Below are positions 6,504 through 13,803 of a DNA stretch of 64,000 bases, piece after piece. Origin of the DNA: Paenibacillus barcinonensis (GTDB lineage: Bacteria; Bacillota; Bacilli; Paenibacillales; Paenibacillaceae); contig NZ_QJSW01000004.1 in assembly GCF_003217495.1 (NCBI RefSeq), forward strand, positions 1 to 64,000, read 5' to 3'. Position 1 is the first letter of the stretch. The number at the start of each line of letters is the position of its first letter. The translations under genes were made by a program, and so were the position numbers. Under the pieces are notes generated by a model. It was given only the letters and a program-made list of their open reading frames with translations, ran no database searches and was not told the DNA's origin.

Positions 6504-6849
6504 ATGGATGATCATTTTCGTTTTCCGATCGGACATTTTGTTCCTTATCTTGAATTCACCGATGAGCTTCGAAGAGGCTTCATAGATCAAATTCCCGGCA
6601 TCACGAAAGCTTTAAGAGAAGTTACACAGCATCTTCATGATGAGCAGCTGCATACCCCTTATCGCACAGGTGGTTGGACAATCACACAAATGGTGCATCA
6701 CCTTGCAGACAATGATATGAACGCTTACATAAGATTCAAAAGAGCATTAACTGATCTCATTGGATATTGCTCTACAACAACGATTTGTTTGGCATGGGAA
6801 GCATCATATCGCTCAGATTAAATCTTTCAAAGCGGCACAGGGATGGTAG
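6504..6849 (+). pseudogene. DinB/YfiT-type metal-dependent hydrolase with internal deletion
   Basis: From ATG 6504 (GGTGAGGTG upstream) the frame encodes MDDHFRFPIGHF, then RTGGWTITQMVHHLADNDMN, the N-terminal part of YfiT-like DinB proteins (putative bacillithiol transferases). After ARFKRALT-like sequence the family core is missing, and after a frame change the DNA reads WHGKHHIAQIKSFKAAQGW and a stop at 6847-6849, the family's C-terminal helix. The first metal-ligand His (HHLADND) and the last HHIAQI His pair remain, but about 60 residues between are gone. The gene is therefore most likely dead. Confidence 0.75.
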
Positions 6850-6881
6850 GTTTTGAACGATGAAGTGGCGGAGGTTGTTTT

Positions 6882-7277
6882 ATGAGAAATGGAAAAATCT
6901 TAGGCATTGCTTATAATGTCATTCCTGTGAAAGACATTGAAGTATCGGCTGCCTGGTTTGTCAGGCATTTTGGATTTAACGTTCGCCACCAACGCGATGG
7001 ATATTTGAGCTTGTTCAGGGGGGAACGACCGATACTGGACTTGATCCAGAGCGACAATGAAACGAGAGCGACATTCCAGGTAAGTCAGCAAAAGAGATGG
7101 GTTATTACCTTTTATACCGATGACATTACAGGATTACATCAATACCTAACATCTGAACATGTAAAGGTTGGTAGCATTAGTGATGAGGGGAAATACGGAA
7201 AGTTTTTTGTGTTAGAGGATCTGGATGGCAATCTATTTGATGTGTGGGAGCACCACGATTGTGAGTTGAACTTTTAG
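6882..7277 (+). CDS. VOC-family (glyoxalase/bleomycin-resistance-like) protein
   Basis: A 131-residue single-domain VOC protein. The pattern is typical: VIPVKDIEVSAAWFVRHFGF at the start (beta strand plus helix), FRGERPILDL in the middle, FYTDDITGLHQYL for the second module, and FFVLEDLDGNLFDVWE at the end, where the final Glu is the usual metal ligand. Such proteins bind metals and act on glutathione/bacillithiol adducts, antibiotics or dioxygenase substrates; the actual substrate is unknown. GGAGG lies seven bases before ATG 6882. It sits among decayed detoxification-type genes. Confidence 0.85.
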   Translation: MRNGKILGIAYNVIPVKDIEVSAAWFVRHFGFNVRHQRDGYLSLFRGERPILDLIQSDNETRATFQVSQQKRWVITFYTDDITGLHQYLTSEHVKVGSISDEGKYGKFFVLEDLDGNLFDVWEHHDCELNF

Positions 7278-7340
7278 AAAATAAGCTTTAAGCGGAATAA
7301 GAGTGAGCTGGCTTTGGGTGGATCATCCAATCCAAGATAG

Positions 7341-7406
7341 AAAGACACAGCGACATTTTACGAGGAACTAGGGTTTCAGATGTGGTATACCCAGATGTAC
7401 AGATAG
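7341..7406 (+). pseudogene. VOC-domain N-terminal fragment
   Basis: The frame KDTATFYEELGFQMWYTQMY followed by a stop matches the opening helix of a VOC domain (D-xxA-xFYxxLGF). No upstream start and no downstream continuation are visible, so this is a leftover of a second VOC gene. Confidence 0.5.
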
Positions 7407-7419
7407 AAGGTGAGCTAAT

Positions 7420-7522
7420 ATGAATAACACCATATATTATCTTCGGGCCTGCAGGGGTCGGTAAGTCGGCAACATCACAACAACATGTTCAGACATTAAG
7501 CAATGGCTTGTACGGCAGCTGA
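7420..7522 (+). pseudogene. P-loop kinase N-terminal fragment
   Basis: ATG 7420 (AAGGTGAGC upstream) gives MNNT; after a +1 shift the DNA reads YIIFGPAGVGKSATS, a Walker A motif, then HVQTLSNGLYGS and a stop at 7520-7522. This is the start of an AAA/adenylate-kinase-like small kinase whose remainder has been lost. The next gene is a different intact P-loop kinase. Confidence 0.55.
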
Positions 7523-7630
7523 CCAATCTTTGTCGTAAACGATCCTCACTGGGTTAGAACTGGAATGCGTGTATCAGTACACACTGTAAAATATTTATCT
7601 AATCATACTTTAGCAAAGGAAGATAACATA

Positions 7631-8149
7631 ATGCATAAAGGCAGAATTATTTTTCTGAATGGGGTAACGAGCTCTGGGAAAACGTCGATTGTAGAGGCTA
7701 TGCAGTCCTATGATGAACCTTTTTTCTATGTGGTGGCGAATGATTTATTTGAGAATACGATAGGAGACAAGCATCTCCAGACCGATTACTGGAAGTATCT
7801 GAGTGAGGCCATCATCATGATGTATCACACAGCAAAAGTATTTTCGGATCATGGCAAGCATGTGCTGATTGACGGTATTCTGGTGGAAAGACCAGAGCTT
7901 GCACCGCATTATGAACAAGTTAAAACGATGTTTGAAGGGTATCCACTGGATATTGTCGAGCTATATTGTCCTCTCGATATCTGCCGTCAGCGTAATCTTG
8001 AGCGTGGTGATCGCTGGGAAAATCAATCCGAGGAGCAGCATCGTATCATGGCTTCCGACATTCAGTATACGTACTCGGTAGATACGAGTCTGCATACGCC
8101 TGAAGCATGTGCCGAGATGATTATCAACACACTGTTTAAAAGTGAATAA
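7631..8149 (+). CDS. Chloramphenicol phosphotransferase-like P-loop kinase
   Basis: The 172-residue protein starts at ATG 7631 behind AAAGGAAG. Its Walker A motif is IIFLNGVTSSGKTS (about residues 5-18), followed by VVANDLFE, HVLIDGILVERPE and the lid-type segment YCPLDICRQRNLERGDR. This is the layout of CPT-family kinases (Streptomyces chloramphenicol 3-O-phosphotransferase fold), which phosphorylate small hydroxylated substrates. Many Bacilli carry such genes with no known resistance role. Longer upstream readings from GTG/ATG 7565 lack a ribosome binding site and read into the pseudogene region. Confidence 0.8.
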   Translation: MHKGRIIFLNGVTSSGKTSIVEAMQSYDEPFFYVVANDLFENTIGDKHLQTDYWKYLSEAIIMMYHTAKVFSDHGKHVLIDGILVERPELAPHYEQVKTMFEGYPLDIVELYCPLDICRQRNLERGDRWENQSEEQHRIMASDIQYTYSVDTSLHTPEACAEMIINTLFKSE

Positions 8150-8189
8150 TGGTTCATTTATGGCGTGAATCGAAGTTATGCAACAAAGA

Positions 8190-8229
8190 AAGAAGCTGGG
8201 GCGTAGTGAGCATGATGTTCCAGCTTCTT
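8190..8229 (+). terminator. Possible terminator hairpin
   Basis: AAGAAGCTGG (8190-8199) and CCAGCTTCTT (8220-8229) form a 10-bp stem with a 20-base loop, 40 bp after the CPT-like gene. There is no clear T-run, so activity is uncertain. Confidence 0.4.
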
Positions 8230-8301
8230 GACTATTCAGCGGGCGAGCAGGGCTGCACACTTTGGTAGAGATTTAATTACATGTGAACAGAGGTGTATCT
8301 A

Positions 8302-8814
8302 ATGCTCTATCACTTTAGTGAAGAAGCACACATCGACGTTTTTGTACCGAGAGCCAAGCAGAATCAGCCTGATGTTCCGGCGGTTGTCTGGGCGATTGAT
8401 GAGCAGCATGAATACAGCTATTATTTTCCGAGAGACTGCCCTCGAATTGTGCTTAGAAGGAACGTAGAGATCAGCGATGAGCATCAGGATCTATTCTTTA
8501 AGTATACGGATGCAGATATCATTGTAACGGTTGAGAGCGAGTGGTATTCGAGGATCGTGAATCAGACGTTGCATCGCTATCACTTTCCGGAGATTTCTTT
8601 CCGGCTTTTTGATGAGACTGCGGGATATTATATCTCCGATCAAGTGATTACACCAAGTTGCATAGAGAGAATAGATCATTTGATGGATAGGCTTATTGCC
8701 AGAGGGGTTGAGCTGCGATTAACAACCAATCTGTATCCTCTGAGAGATGCGGTGTTAAAGTCTGATTTCCAGGACTTCGGGATACATCGTTTTAATCATG
8801 CCAAGCAGCCGTAG
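8302..8814 (+). CDS. DUF6886-family protein
   Basis: The 170-residue protein begins MLYHFSEEAHIDVFVPRA. It also has VVWAIDEQHEYSYYFPRDCPRI and YRFPEISFRLFD-like blocks that I associate with DUF6886, a family of unknown function found in Bacilli; it probably has an ADP-ribosyl/DUF3841-like fold. ATG 8302 has AGAGGTG seven bases upstream; an in-frame GTG at 8293 is inside that ribosome binding site. No signal peptide. Neighbours are other stand-alone small enzymes, so no pathway can be inferred. Confidence 0.7.
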   Translation: MLYHFSEEAHIDVFVPRAKQNQPDVPAVVWAIDEQHEYSYYFPRDCPRIVLRRNVEISDEHQDLFFKYTDADIIVTVESEWYSRIVNQTLHRYHFPEISFRLFDETAGYYISDQVITPSCIERIDHLMDRLIARGVELRLTTNLYPLRDAVLKSDFQDFGIHRFNHAKQP

Positions 8815-8915
8815 CAGCGGGAAGTTACTATGTACAACCATGCTCATTAATTTAATGGATAACATAGACATATAGAATAGTAACTCATCTTCAAAAAAGA
8901 GAAGGGGGAAGTACA

Positions 8916-9395
8916 ATGACCAAGGAAATGGAACATTTGCTTCAAGCATTTGAAGAATGGACGCTCTTTGTCAGAACGTTGACTCATCTTGAAGAGAAGA
9001 TCTGGAATTCCAGCTTGGAAGAAGGGAAGTGGACGATAAAATCAATCGTAAGTCATATCATGTTGTGGGATCGATATTTTTACAAGGAAGCCATTGAGAA
9101 GATCGCGCTGAATCAGCCCATTACACTGAAACATCTCGATTTTGATCTATTTAATCGCAAAGCAGTGGAGTATGGTAACCGTACAGAAACAGCGGAAATC
9201 GTAGATAAAGCCATCACATACCGTCATAAAATCATGAACGATATTCGTGGATTATCCGAGGAACAGCTTCAGCAGACGTACTTGGATGCAGAAGGTAACG
9301 TATTTTATATTCCACAATACCTCAAAGATTTTATATGGCATGATCAGCATCATATGGAACCGTTAATAAGGTATCTTGCCAGTCTTGAAGATTGA
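8916..9395 (+). CDS. DinB-superfamily protein
   Basis: A 159-residue four-helix DinB/YfiT-like protein. KWTIKSIVSHIMLWDRYF (about residues 40-57) contains the first metal-ligand His of the family, and WHDQHHMEPLIRY near the C terminus contributes the HxxxH-type ligands. These proteins are putative metal-dependent thiol S-transferases (bacillithiol in Firmicutes). AAGGGGGAAG lies just before ATG 8916. Unlike the copy at 6504, all conserved histidines are present, so it is probably active. Confidence 0.85.
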   Translation: MTKEMEHLLQAFEEWTLFVRTLTHLEEKIWNSSLEEGKWTIKSIVSHIMLWDRYFYKEAIEKIALNQPITLKHLDFDLFNRKAVEYGNRTETAEIVDKAITYRHKIMNDIRGLSEEQLQQTYLDAEGNVFYIPQYLKDFIWHDQHHMEPLIRYLASLED

Positions 9396-9498
9396 AGTCC
9401 CTAGGGAATAGCAGATAGGAGATCGGTACCTAGAATACAGCTAATGGAGTGGCATACGTCGAGCTATATTTATCCTAATCAGCTAGGGAGGCATTGTT

Positions 9499-10434
9499 AT
9501 GAGTATGCATGCGATAACGTTACGCCAGGAGAATCTGATCGGTTCTTTTACGAATGAGGTAAATCCCGTGTTAAGCATAAAGTCAGGTGACTCCATCCGT
9601 TTTCAGACGCTGGATGCGGGCTGGGGAACGGGTGTGAGTTATGCGGAACGGTTGAAGCCTTTTGAACGGCAAGGTGAAAAGGATGGAGGTCATGCCCTAA
9701 TCGGCCCGATTTACATTGAAGAAGCAAAGCAGGGAAAAACGCTCGAGATTATTTTCAATGAAATCGTACCAGGGAGTTACGGGTTTACTTCCGCCGGCGG
9801 GTATCCGAACTGGCAGAACCAAAAGCTACATCTAACACAGGTGGAAGAACTGTCCCTGAACTGGACACTTGATCGACAAACGATGAGCGGTTCCTGTGAA
9901 GTGCAGGGAAGAGTTTATACGGTATCATTAAGTCCATTTCTGGGGATCGTGGGTATGCCGCCGGAATCAGGAGGAATTCATACGACGTGGCCGCCACGGT
10001 TCTGCGGAGGCAATATAGACTGTAAGGAACTGGTGCAGGGAAGTAAGTTGTACTTGCCTATTCCCGTAGATGGTGGTTATCTTGCTGTCGGTGATGGGCA
10101 CGCACGTCAAGGTGACGGGGAAGTCAGCTGTCAGGCGATAGAATGTCCGATGGAGCTTGTTGATATCACAGTGAATGTCATCGACGATATGCCGCTGAAT
10201 AATCCTCGTGCGTATACGCCATCTGGCTGGATTACTTTCGGATTTCATGAAGATCTGAATGAGGCAACGGTTCAAGCGTTGGATGGTATGTTAAACCTGA
10301 TGGGGGAGCTGTACGGCTTGCAGCGTGTGGAGGCCATTGCGCTGGGAAGCGCGGTAGTGGACCTGCGTATTACCCAGATTGTGAATGGTGTGAAGGGCGT
10401 ACATGCCTTTTTGCCCCACGATGCTTTTAAATAA
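9499..10434 (+). CDS. Acetamidase/formamidase family protein
   Basis: The 311-residue protein belongs to the FmdA/AmdA family, zinc amidases that release ammonia from acetamide or formamide. Signs are the opening beta strands (SGDSIRFQTLDAGWG), the conserved HALIGPIYIEEAKQGKTLEI, PPESGGIHTTWPPRFCGGNID, and the signature LYLPIPVDGGYLAVGDGHA (with H and D/G residues of the metal site). C-terminal VDLRITQIVNGVKGVHAFLP is also typical. It is cytoplasmic. GGGAGG lies nine bases before ATG 9499. Transcription ends at the hairpin at 10464-10510; it is separate from the transporter operon downstream. Confidence 0.92.
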   Translation: MSMHAITLRQENLIGSFTNEVNPVLSIKSGDSIRFQTLDAGWGTGVSYAERLKPFERQGEKDGGHALIGPIYIEEAKQGKTLEIIFNEIVPGSYGFTSAGGYPNWQNQKLHLTQVEELSLNWTLDRQTMSGSCEVQGRVYTVSLSPFLGIVGMPPESGGIHTTWPPRFCGGNIDCKELVQGSKLYLPIPVDGGYLAVGDGHARQGDGEVSCQAIECPMELVDITVNVIDDMPLNNPRAYTPSGWITFGFHEDLNEATVQALDGMLNLMGELYGLQRVEAIALGSAVVDLRITQIVNGVKGVHAFLPHDAFK

Positions 10435-10463
10435 AATAAGACATCGCTCCATCTAAAATTTAA

Positions 10464-10510
10464 ATATAACCTTATGTTATAAAATTCATTTTTATCGCAT
10501 AGGGTTATAT
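10464..10510. terminator. Terminator between amidase and transport operon
   Basis: ATATAACCTTATG (10464-10476) and CATAGGGTTATAT (10498-10510) pair with one mismatch, followed by TATTTTTAT. The stem could end transcription in either direction. Confidence 0.6.
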
Positions 10511-10603
10511 TATTTTTATCCCATTCAAATGTTTCAATATCTTTAAAAAGTGAGGAATGAAACCGCAATAATCAAAATATTCTAAATAATAACATAAATA
10601 GTA

Positions 10604-10662
10604 TTGACCCAAGGCTTTTCGCAATACTATAATGAAATGGGTTTCATGAAATCCATTTCATT
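10604..10662 (+). promoter_or_regulatory. SigA-type promoter with overlapping 32-bp palindrome
   Basis: TTGACC (10604-10609), an 18-bp spacer and TATAAT (10628-10633) form a strong vegetative promoter. Starting at the last bases of the -10, AATGAAATGG (10631-10640) and CCATTTCATT (10653-10662) are perfect inverted arms around TTTCATGAAA, itself a palindrome. The whole 32 bp reads as a near-perfect dyad across the expected transcription start, the position of a repressor operator. No regulator gene is adjacent. Confidence 0.7.
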
Positions 10663-10677
10663 ATCACTGACCAAATT

Positions 10678-10691
10678 GGTAAGCGCTTTCT
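10678..10691 (+). promoter_or_regulatory. Candidate cre (CcpA) site
   Basis: GGTAAGCGCTTTCT matches the catabolite-responsive consensus TGWNANCGNTNWCA at all but the first and last defined positions. It lies downstream of the transcription start of the sugar transport operon, a position that blocks transcription when CcpA binds. Confidence 0.5.
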
Positions 10692-10762
10692 ATTGGAGGT
10701 GTGATTGCTGGTTTTCAGGTTCCCGATTCATCTTTATCTAACTTAGGGGGAGCGTGCGTAAG

Positions 10763-12154
10763 ATGAAGTTTATGAGTAAGAAACGATTTACCTTGCTTGT
10801 GATGTTCACTTTACTTGTCACCGTAATCGCTGGCTGCAGCGGTGGAGGGGCACAGCCTGAAGCCGTTAATAAGGCACCGGCTGAAGAGAAGAAGGAACCG
10901 GCAGCAGAGCCTGCTGAAGAGAAGCAGGAGCCAGCCGTCGATCTCAAGGGCAGAGCTGTTCGTATATCCAATTGGTGGGATGCGGCCCCCAAAGGAGACT
11001 CCGAGGCAGATGAACGTGCCCGTGAACGAATCAAAAATGTAGAGAAGAAATATAACGTCAAAATCTCTTATCTGAATACAGACTATGGGGCAACGTCGGA
11101 GAAAATATCTTCATCTGTCATGGCGAACGAGCCTTTCGCTGAGATTGTGCGTGTACCAGACGGAAATATCTGGGGGCTGATGCAAGGCGGATTCCTGACA
11201 CCACTGGATGAATATTTGAAGGATACGAAGATCCAGCCGGATGTTGTTGAATCCATGCGGTTTGGCAGTGACAAAGTATATGGTTTGACAGGGTGGTATA
11301 CCCCGAATGACAGCGGCATGTTTTTCAACAAGCGTCTCTTTAAGGAAGCTGGCTTGAAAGACCCGCAGCAATTGATGGATGAGGATCATTGGAACTGGGA
11401 TACGATGCTGGATGCGGCCAAGAAGCTGACCGTGGACAAAAATGGAGATGGCAAGATGGATCAGTATGGTCTGTCGGGTGCGTATTATGTGCTGCACGAG
11501 ATGCTCATCGGAAGCAACGGCGGCAAGATGTACGATGAAGCAACGCAGAAGGCAGCGTTTGACTCACCTGAATCTTTGGAAGCGCTTAACTTCCTCTATA
11601 GCCTGTACAACGATCATAAAGTCGTAAAGGCTAACGCAGGTAATGACTGGGAGGACCCGTCCAAATATTTCTCGGAAGGCAACATTGCGATGTACCCCGG
11701 CGGATTATGGGAAGTGGAAGGCCGCATTCTTGACAAGTTAAAGGATGACTGGGGTTATGTTTACATGCCTAAAGGGCCCAAAGCTTCTACCTACCTGGAT
11801 ACGGTAAATAGTACAGAGAGTTTTGTCATACCCAAAGGCGTTAAGGATGCAGACATCATTGTGAAAATCTGGGAGGAGCTTCAGGACTTCGATAACTGGC
11901 AGGAAAATCATCGTCTGTGGCTGGAGAACATTCTACCTGATGAGACTTCCATAGCAAACGCCATGAACGACAATGGAGCGGTTGAACGTGTGTATGGTGC
12001 GCGTGCCGGGGGATTGGGTGTCAAGGAGGCTCTCGGCAGTGTAACTGGGAAGTTTGTGAAAGGTGAAGTGACGCCATCTACCGGCGTTGCACAGATTATC
12101 GGCCCTGCTCAAGCTGGCATCCAGAAGGTGTTGAAGGGAGAGAAGAGCAAATAA
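10763..12154 (+). CDS. Carbohydrate ABC transporter substrate-binding lipoprotein (copy 1)
   Basis: A family-1 extracellular solute-binding protein. The signal segment (RFTLLVMFTLLVTVIAGC) ends in the lipobox IAGC, followed by a Glu/Pro/Ala-rich linker (about residues 25-60) and the binding domain beginning RAVRISNWWDAAPKGDSEAD. The loop DKNGDGKMDQYG looks like an EF-hand-type calcium site, as in other Paenibacillus sugar-binding proteins. Start at ATG 10763 is chosen for spacing from AGGGGGAG; GTG 10754 is too close. It is first in the operon, and a paralogue follows directly. Substrate is probably an oligosaccharide. Confidence 0.9.
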   Translation: MKFMSKKRFTLLVMFTLLVTVIAGCSGGGAQPEAVNKAPAEEKKEPAAEPAEEKQEPAVDLKGRAVRISNWWDAAPKGDSEADERARERIKNVEKKYNVKISYLNTDYGATSEKISSSVMANEPFAEIVRVPDGNIWGLMQGGFLTPLDEYLKDTKIQPDVVESMRFGSDKVYGLTGWYTPNDSGMFFNKRLFKEAGLKDPQQLMDEDHWNWDTMLDAAKKLTVDKNGDGKMDQYGLSGAYYVLHEMLIGSNGGKMYDEATQKAAFDSPESLEALNFLYSLYNDHKVVKANAGNDWEDPSKYFSEGNIAMYPGGLWEVEGRILDKLKDDWGYVYMPKGPKASTYLDTVNSTESFVIPKGVKDADIIVKIWEELQDFDNWQENHRLWLENILPDETSIANAMNDNGAVERVYGARAGGLGVKEALGSVTGKFVKGEVTPSTGVAQIIGPAQAGIQKVLKGEKSK

Positions 12155-12270
12155 GGCGTAAGTAAAATGCAACTAGAATCGGCTATGGAGCTTCAAACGG
12201 TAACGGTGGGTATCAAAAGTAGAGCAGTATGCATAACAAGGACAGATCATTTATTTGAGGGAGGCAGCCC

Positions 12271-13677
12271 ATGTTGAAAAAAATGATGACCAGCAAAATC
12301 ATGTTGTTTGTTTTGTTTGCCGCATTAATTACTCTTTTGTCTGCATGCACAGGTACAAGTGAGAAGCCAGCCGAGCCGGTTGCTAAGCCAGCTGAAGTCG
12401 AGACGAGCACAACGCCAGCAAAGGAAGAAAAGGTGGAGGAGGCAGAGCCAGCTCCGAACTTGAACGGCCGTGTTATTCGAATCTCTCACTGGTGGGATGC
12501 CACACCAAAAGGCGATTCGGAGTCGGATGAGCTTGCACGCGAGCGGATCAAAATGGTGGAAGAAAAATATAACGTGAAGATCAAATATCTGAATACAGAA
12601 TACTGGTCTACCTCTGAAAAGCTGTCCTCCTCTGTGCTGGCTAACGAGCCTTTTGCAGAAATTGTGCGTATTCCCGACGGATTCATCTGGGGGCTAATGC
12701 ATGGCGGATTCCTTACACCGCTGGATGATTATCTCAAGGACACTCGGGTCGAGAAGGATGTTATAGATTCGATGCGCTTTGGTGGTGACAAGGTATATGG
12801 ACTGGAGAGCTGGTATACACCCAATGAAAGCGGCATGTTCTATAACAAACGCATCTTTAAGGAAGCTGGCTTGAAAGACCCGCAGCAATTGATGGATGAG
12901 GATAACTGGAACTGGAATACGATGCTGGATGCGGCCAAAAAGTTAACGGTGGATCGCAACGGCGACGGTAAAATGGATCAATACGGCCTGGCTGGAGCAC
13001 ATTACGTGCTGTCCGAGATGCTGATCGCGAGCAATGGTGGCAAGTTATATGACGAGCAGACAGGCAAAGTTACATTTAACTCGCCCGAAGCAATGGAAGC
13101 GCTTAATTTCCTGCATAGCTTGTACACCGAGCATAAAGTAATCAAAGCCAATGGAGGTAACGACTGGGAAGATCCAGCCAAATATTTCGGAGAAGGCACG
13201 ATTGCGATGTATCCAGGCGGGCTGTGGGAGATTGAAGGACGAATTCTGGATAAGCTCAAGGATGAGTGGGGTTATATTTATATGCCCAAAGGTCCGCAAG
13301 CGAAGTCATATTATGAACCCTTTGGTCAGACAGCAGCTTATGTCATTCCAAAAGGTGTGAAGGATGCAGATGCCATCGTTAAAATCTGGGAAGACCTGCA
13401 GGACTTTGATAACTGGCAGGATAATCGCAGACTGTCACTTGAAAATATATTGCCGGATGAAACCTCGATTGCCAATGCAATGAACGATGATGGCAAAGTA
13501 CAGCGCTTGTTTGGCGGACGCTTCGGCGGTCTGGGGATCAAGGATCAGCTGGATAGCGTAACCGAAAAGTTTGTTAAAGGCGAGATTACACCTTCAACAG
13601 GTGTTGCCCAAGTTATCACTAAAGCGCAGGCGGCCGTGAAGAAAGTGCTAAGCGGAGAGCAGGACAAGAAAAAATAA
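12271..13677 (+). CDS. Carbohydrate ABC transporter substrate-binding lipoprotein (copy 2)
   Basis: A 468-residue paralogue of the preceding gene with the same layout: signal peptide and lipobox (LLSAC, Cys near residue 26), Pro/Glu linker, then IRISHWWDATPKGDSESD and the calcium-loop-like DRNGDGKMDQYG. The two mature proteins look roughly three-quarters identical across the alignment I can read, but a 50-bp block is identical at DNA level (12854-12903 versus 11337-11386). GAGGGAGG lies upstream of ATG 12271. The pair may bind related sugars or ligands of different length. Confidence 0.9.
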   Translation: MLKKMMTSKIMLFVLFAALITLLSACTGTSEKPAEPVAKPAEVETSTTPAKEEKVEEAEPAPNLNGRVIRISHWWDATPKGDSESDELARERIKMVEEKYNVKIKYLNTEYWSTSEKLSSSVLANEPFAEIVRIPDGFIWGLMHGGFLTPLDDYLKDTRVEKDVIDSMRFGGDKVYGLESWYTPNESGMFYNKRIFKEAGLKDPQQLMDEDNWNWNTMLDAAKKLTVDRNGDGKMDQYGLAGAHYVLSEMLIASNGGKLYDEQTGKVTFNSPEAMEALNFLHSLYTEHKVIKANGGNDWEDPAKYFGEGTIAMYPGGLWEIEGRILDKLKDEWGYIYMPKGPQAKSYYEPFGQTAAYVIPKGVKDADAIVKIWEDLQDFDNWQDNRRLSLENILPDETSIANAMNDDGKVQRLFGGRFGGLGIKDQLDSVTEKFVKGEITPSTGVAQVITKAQAAVKKVLSGEQDKKK

Positions 13678-13803
13678 GGCAAGGTAGCTAAACAGTAATA
13701 GCGCGGCCTCATGTCTGTTCTCGAGCGAAGTTAGCCGGGGACAACGCTCATGCTGGCCGCATCTCATTATTTTTACGAAAGTCAGCTAAAGGGAGGGCAT
13801 TGG

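Noticed and set aside
10738..11061. Reverse-strand 107-codon Ser/Ala-rich frame
   Set aside because: Shadow of the Glu/Ala/Pro linker in the binding-lipoprotein gene.
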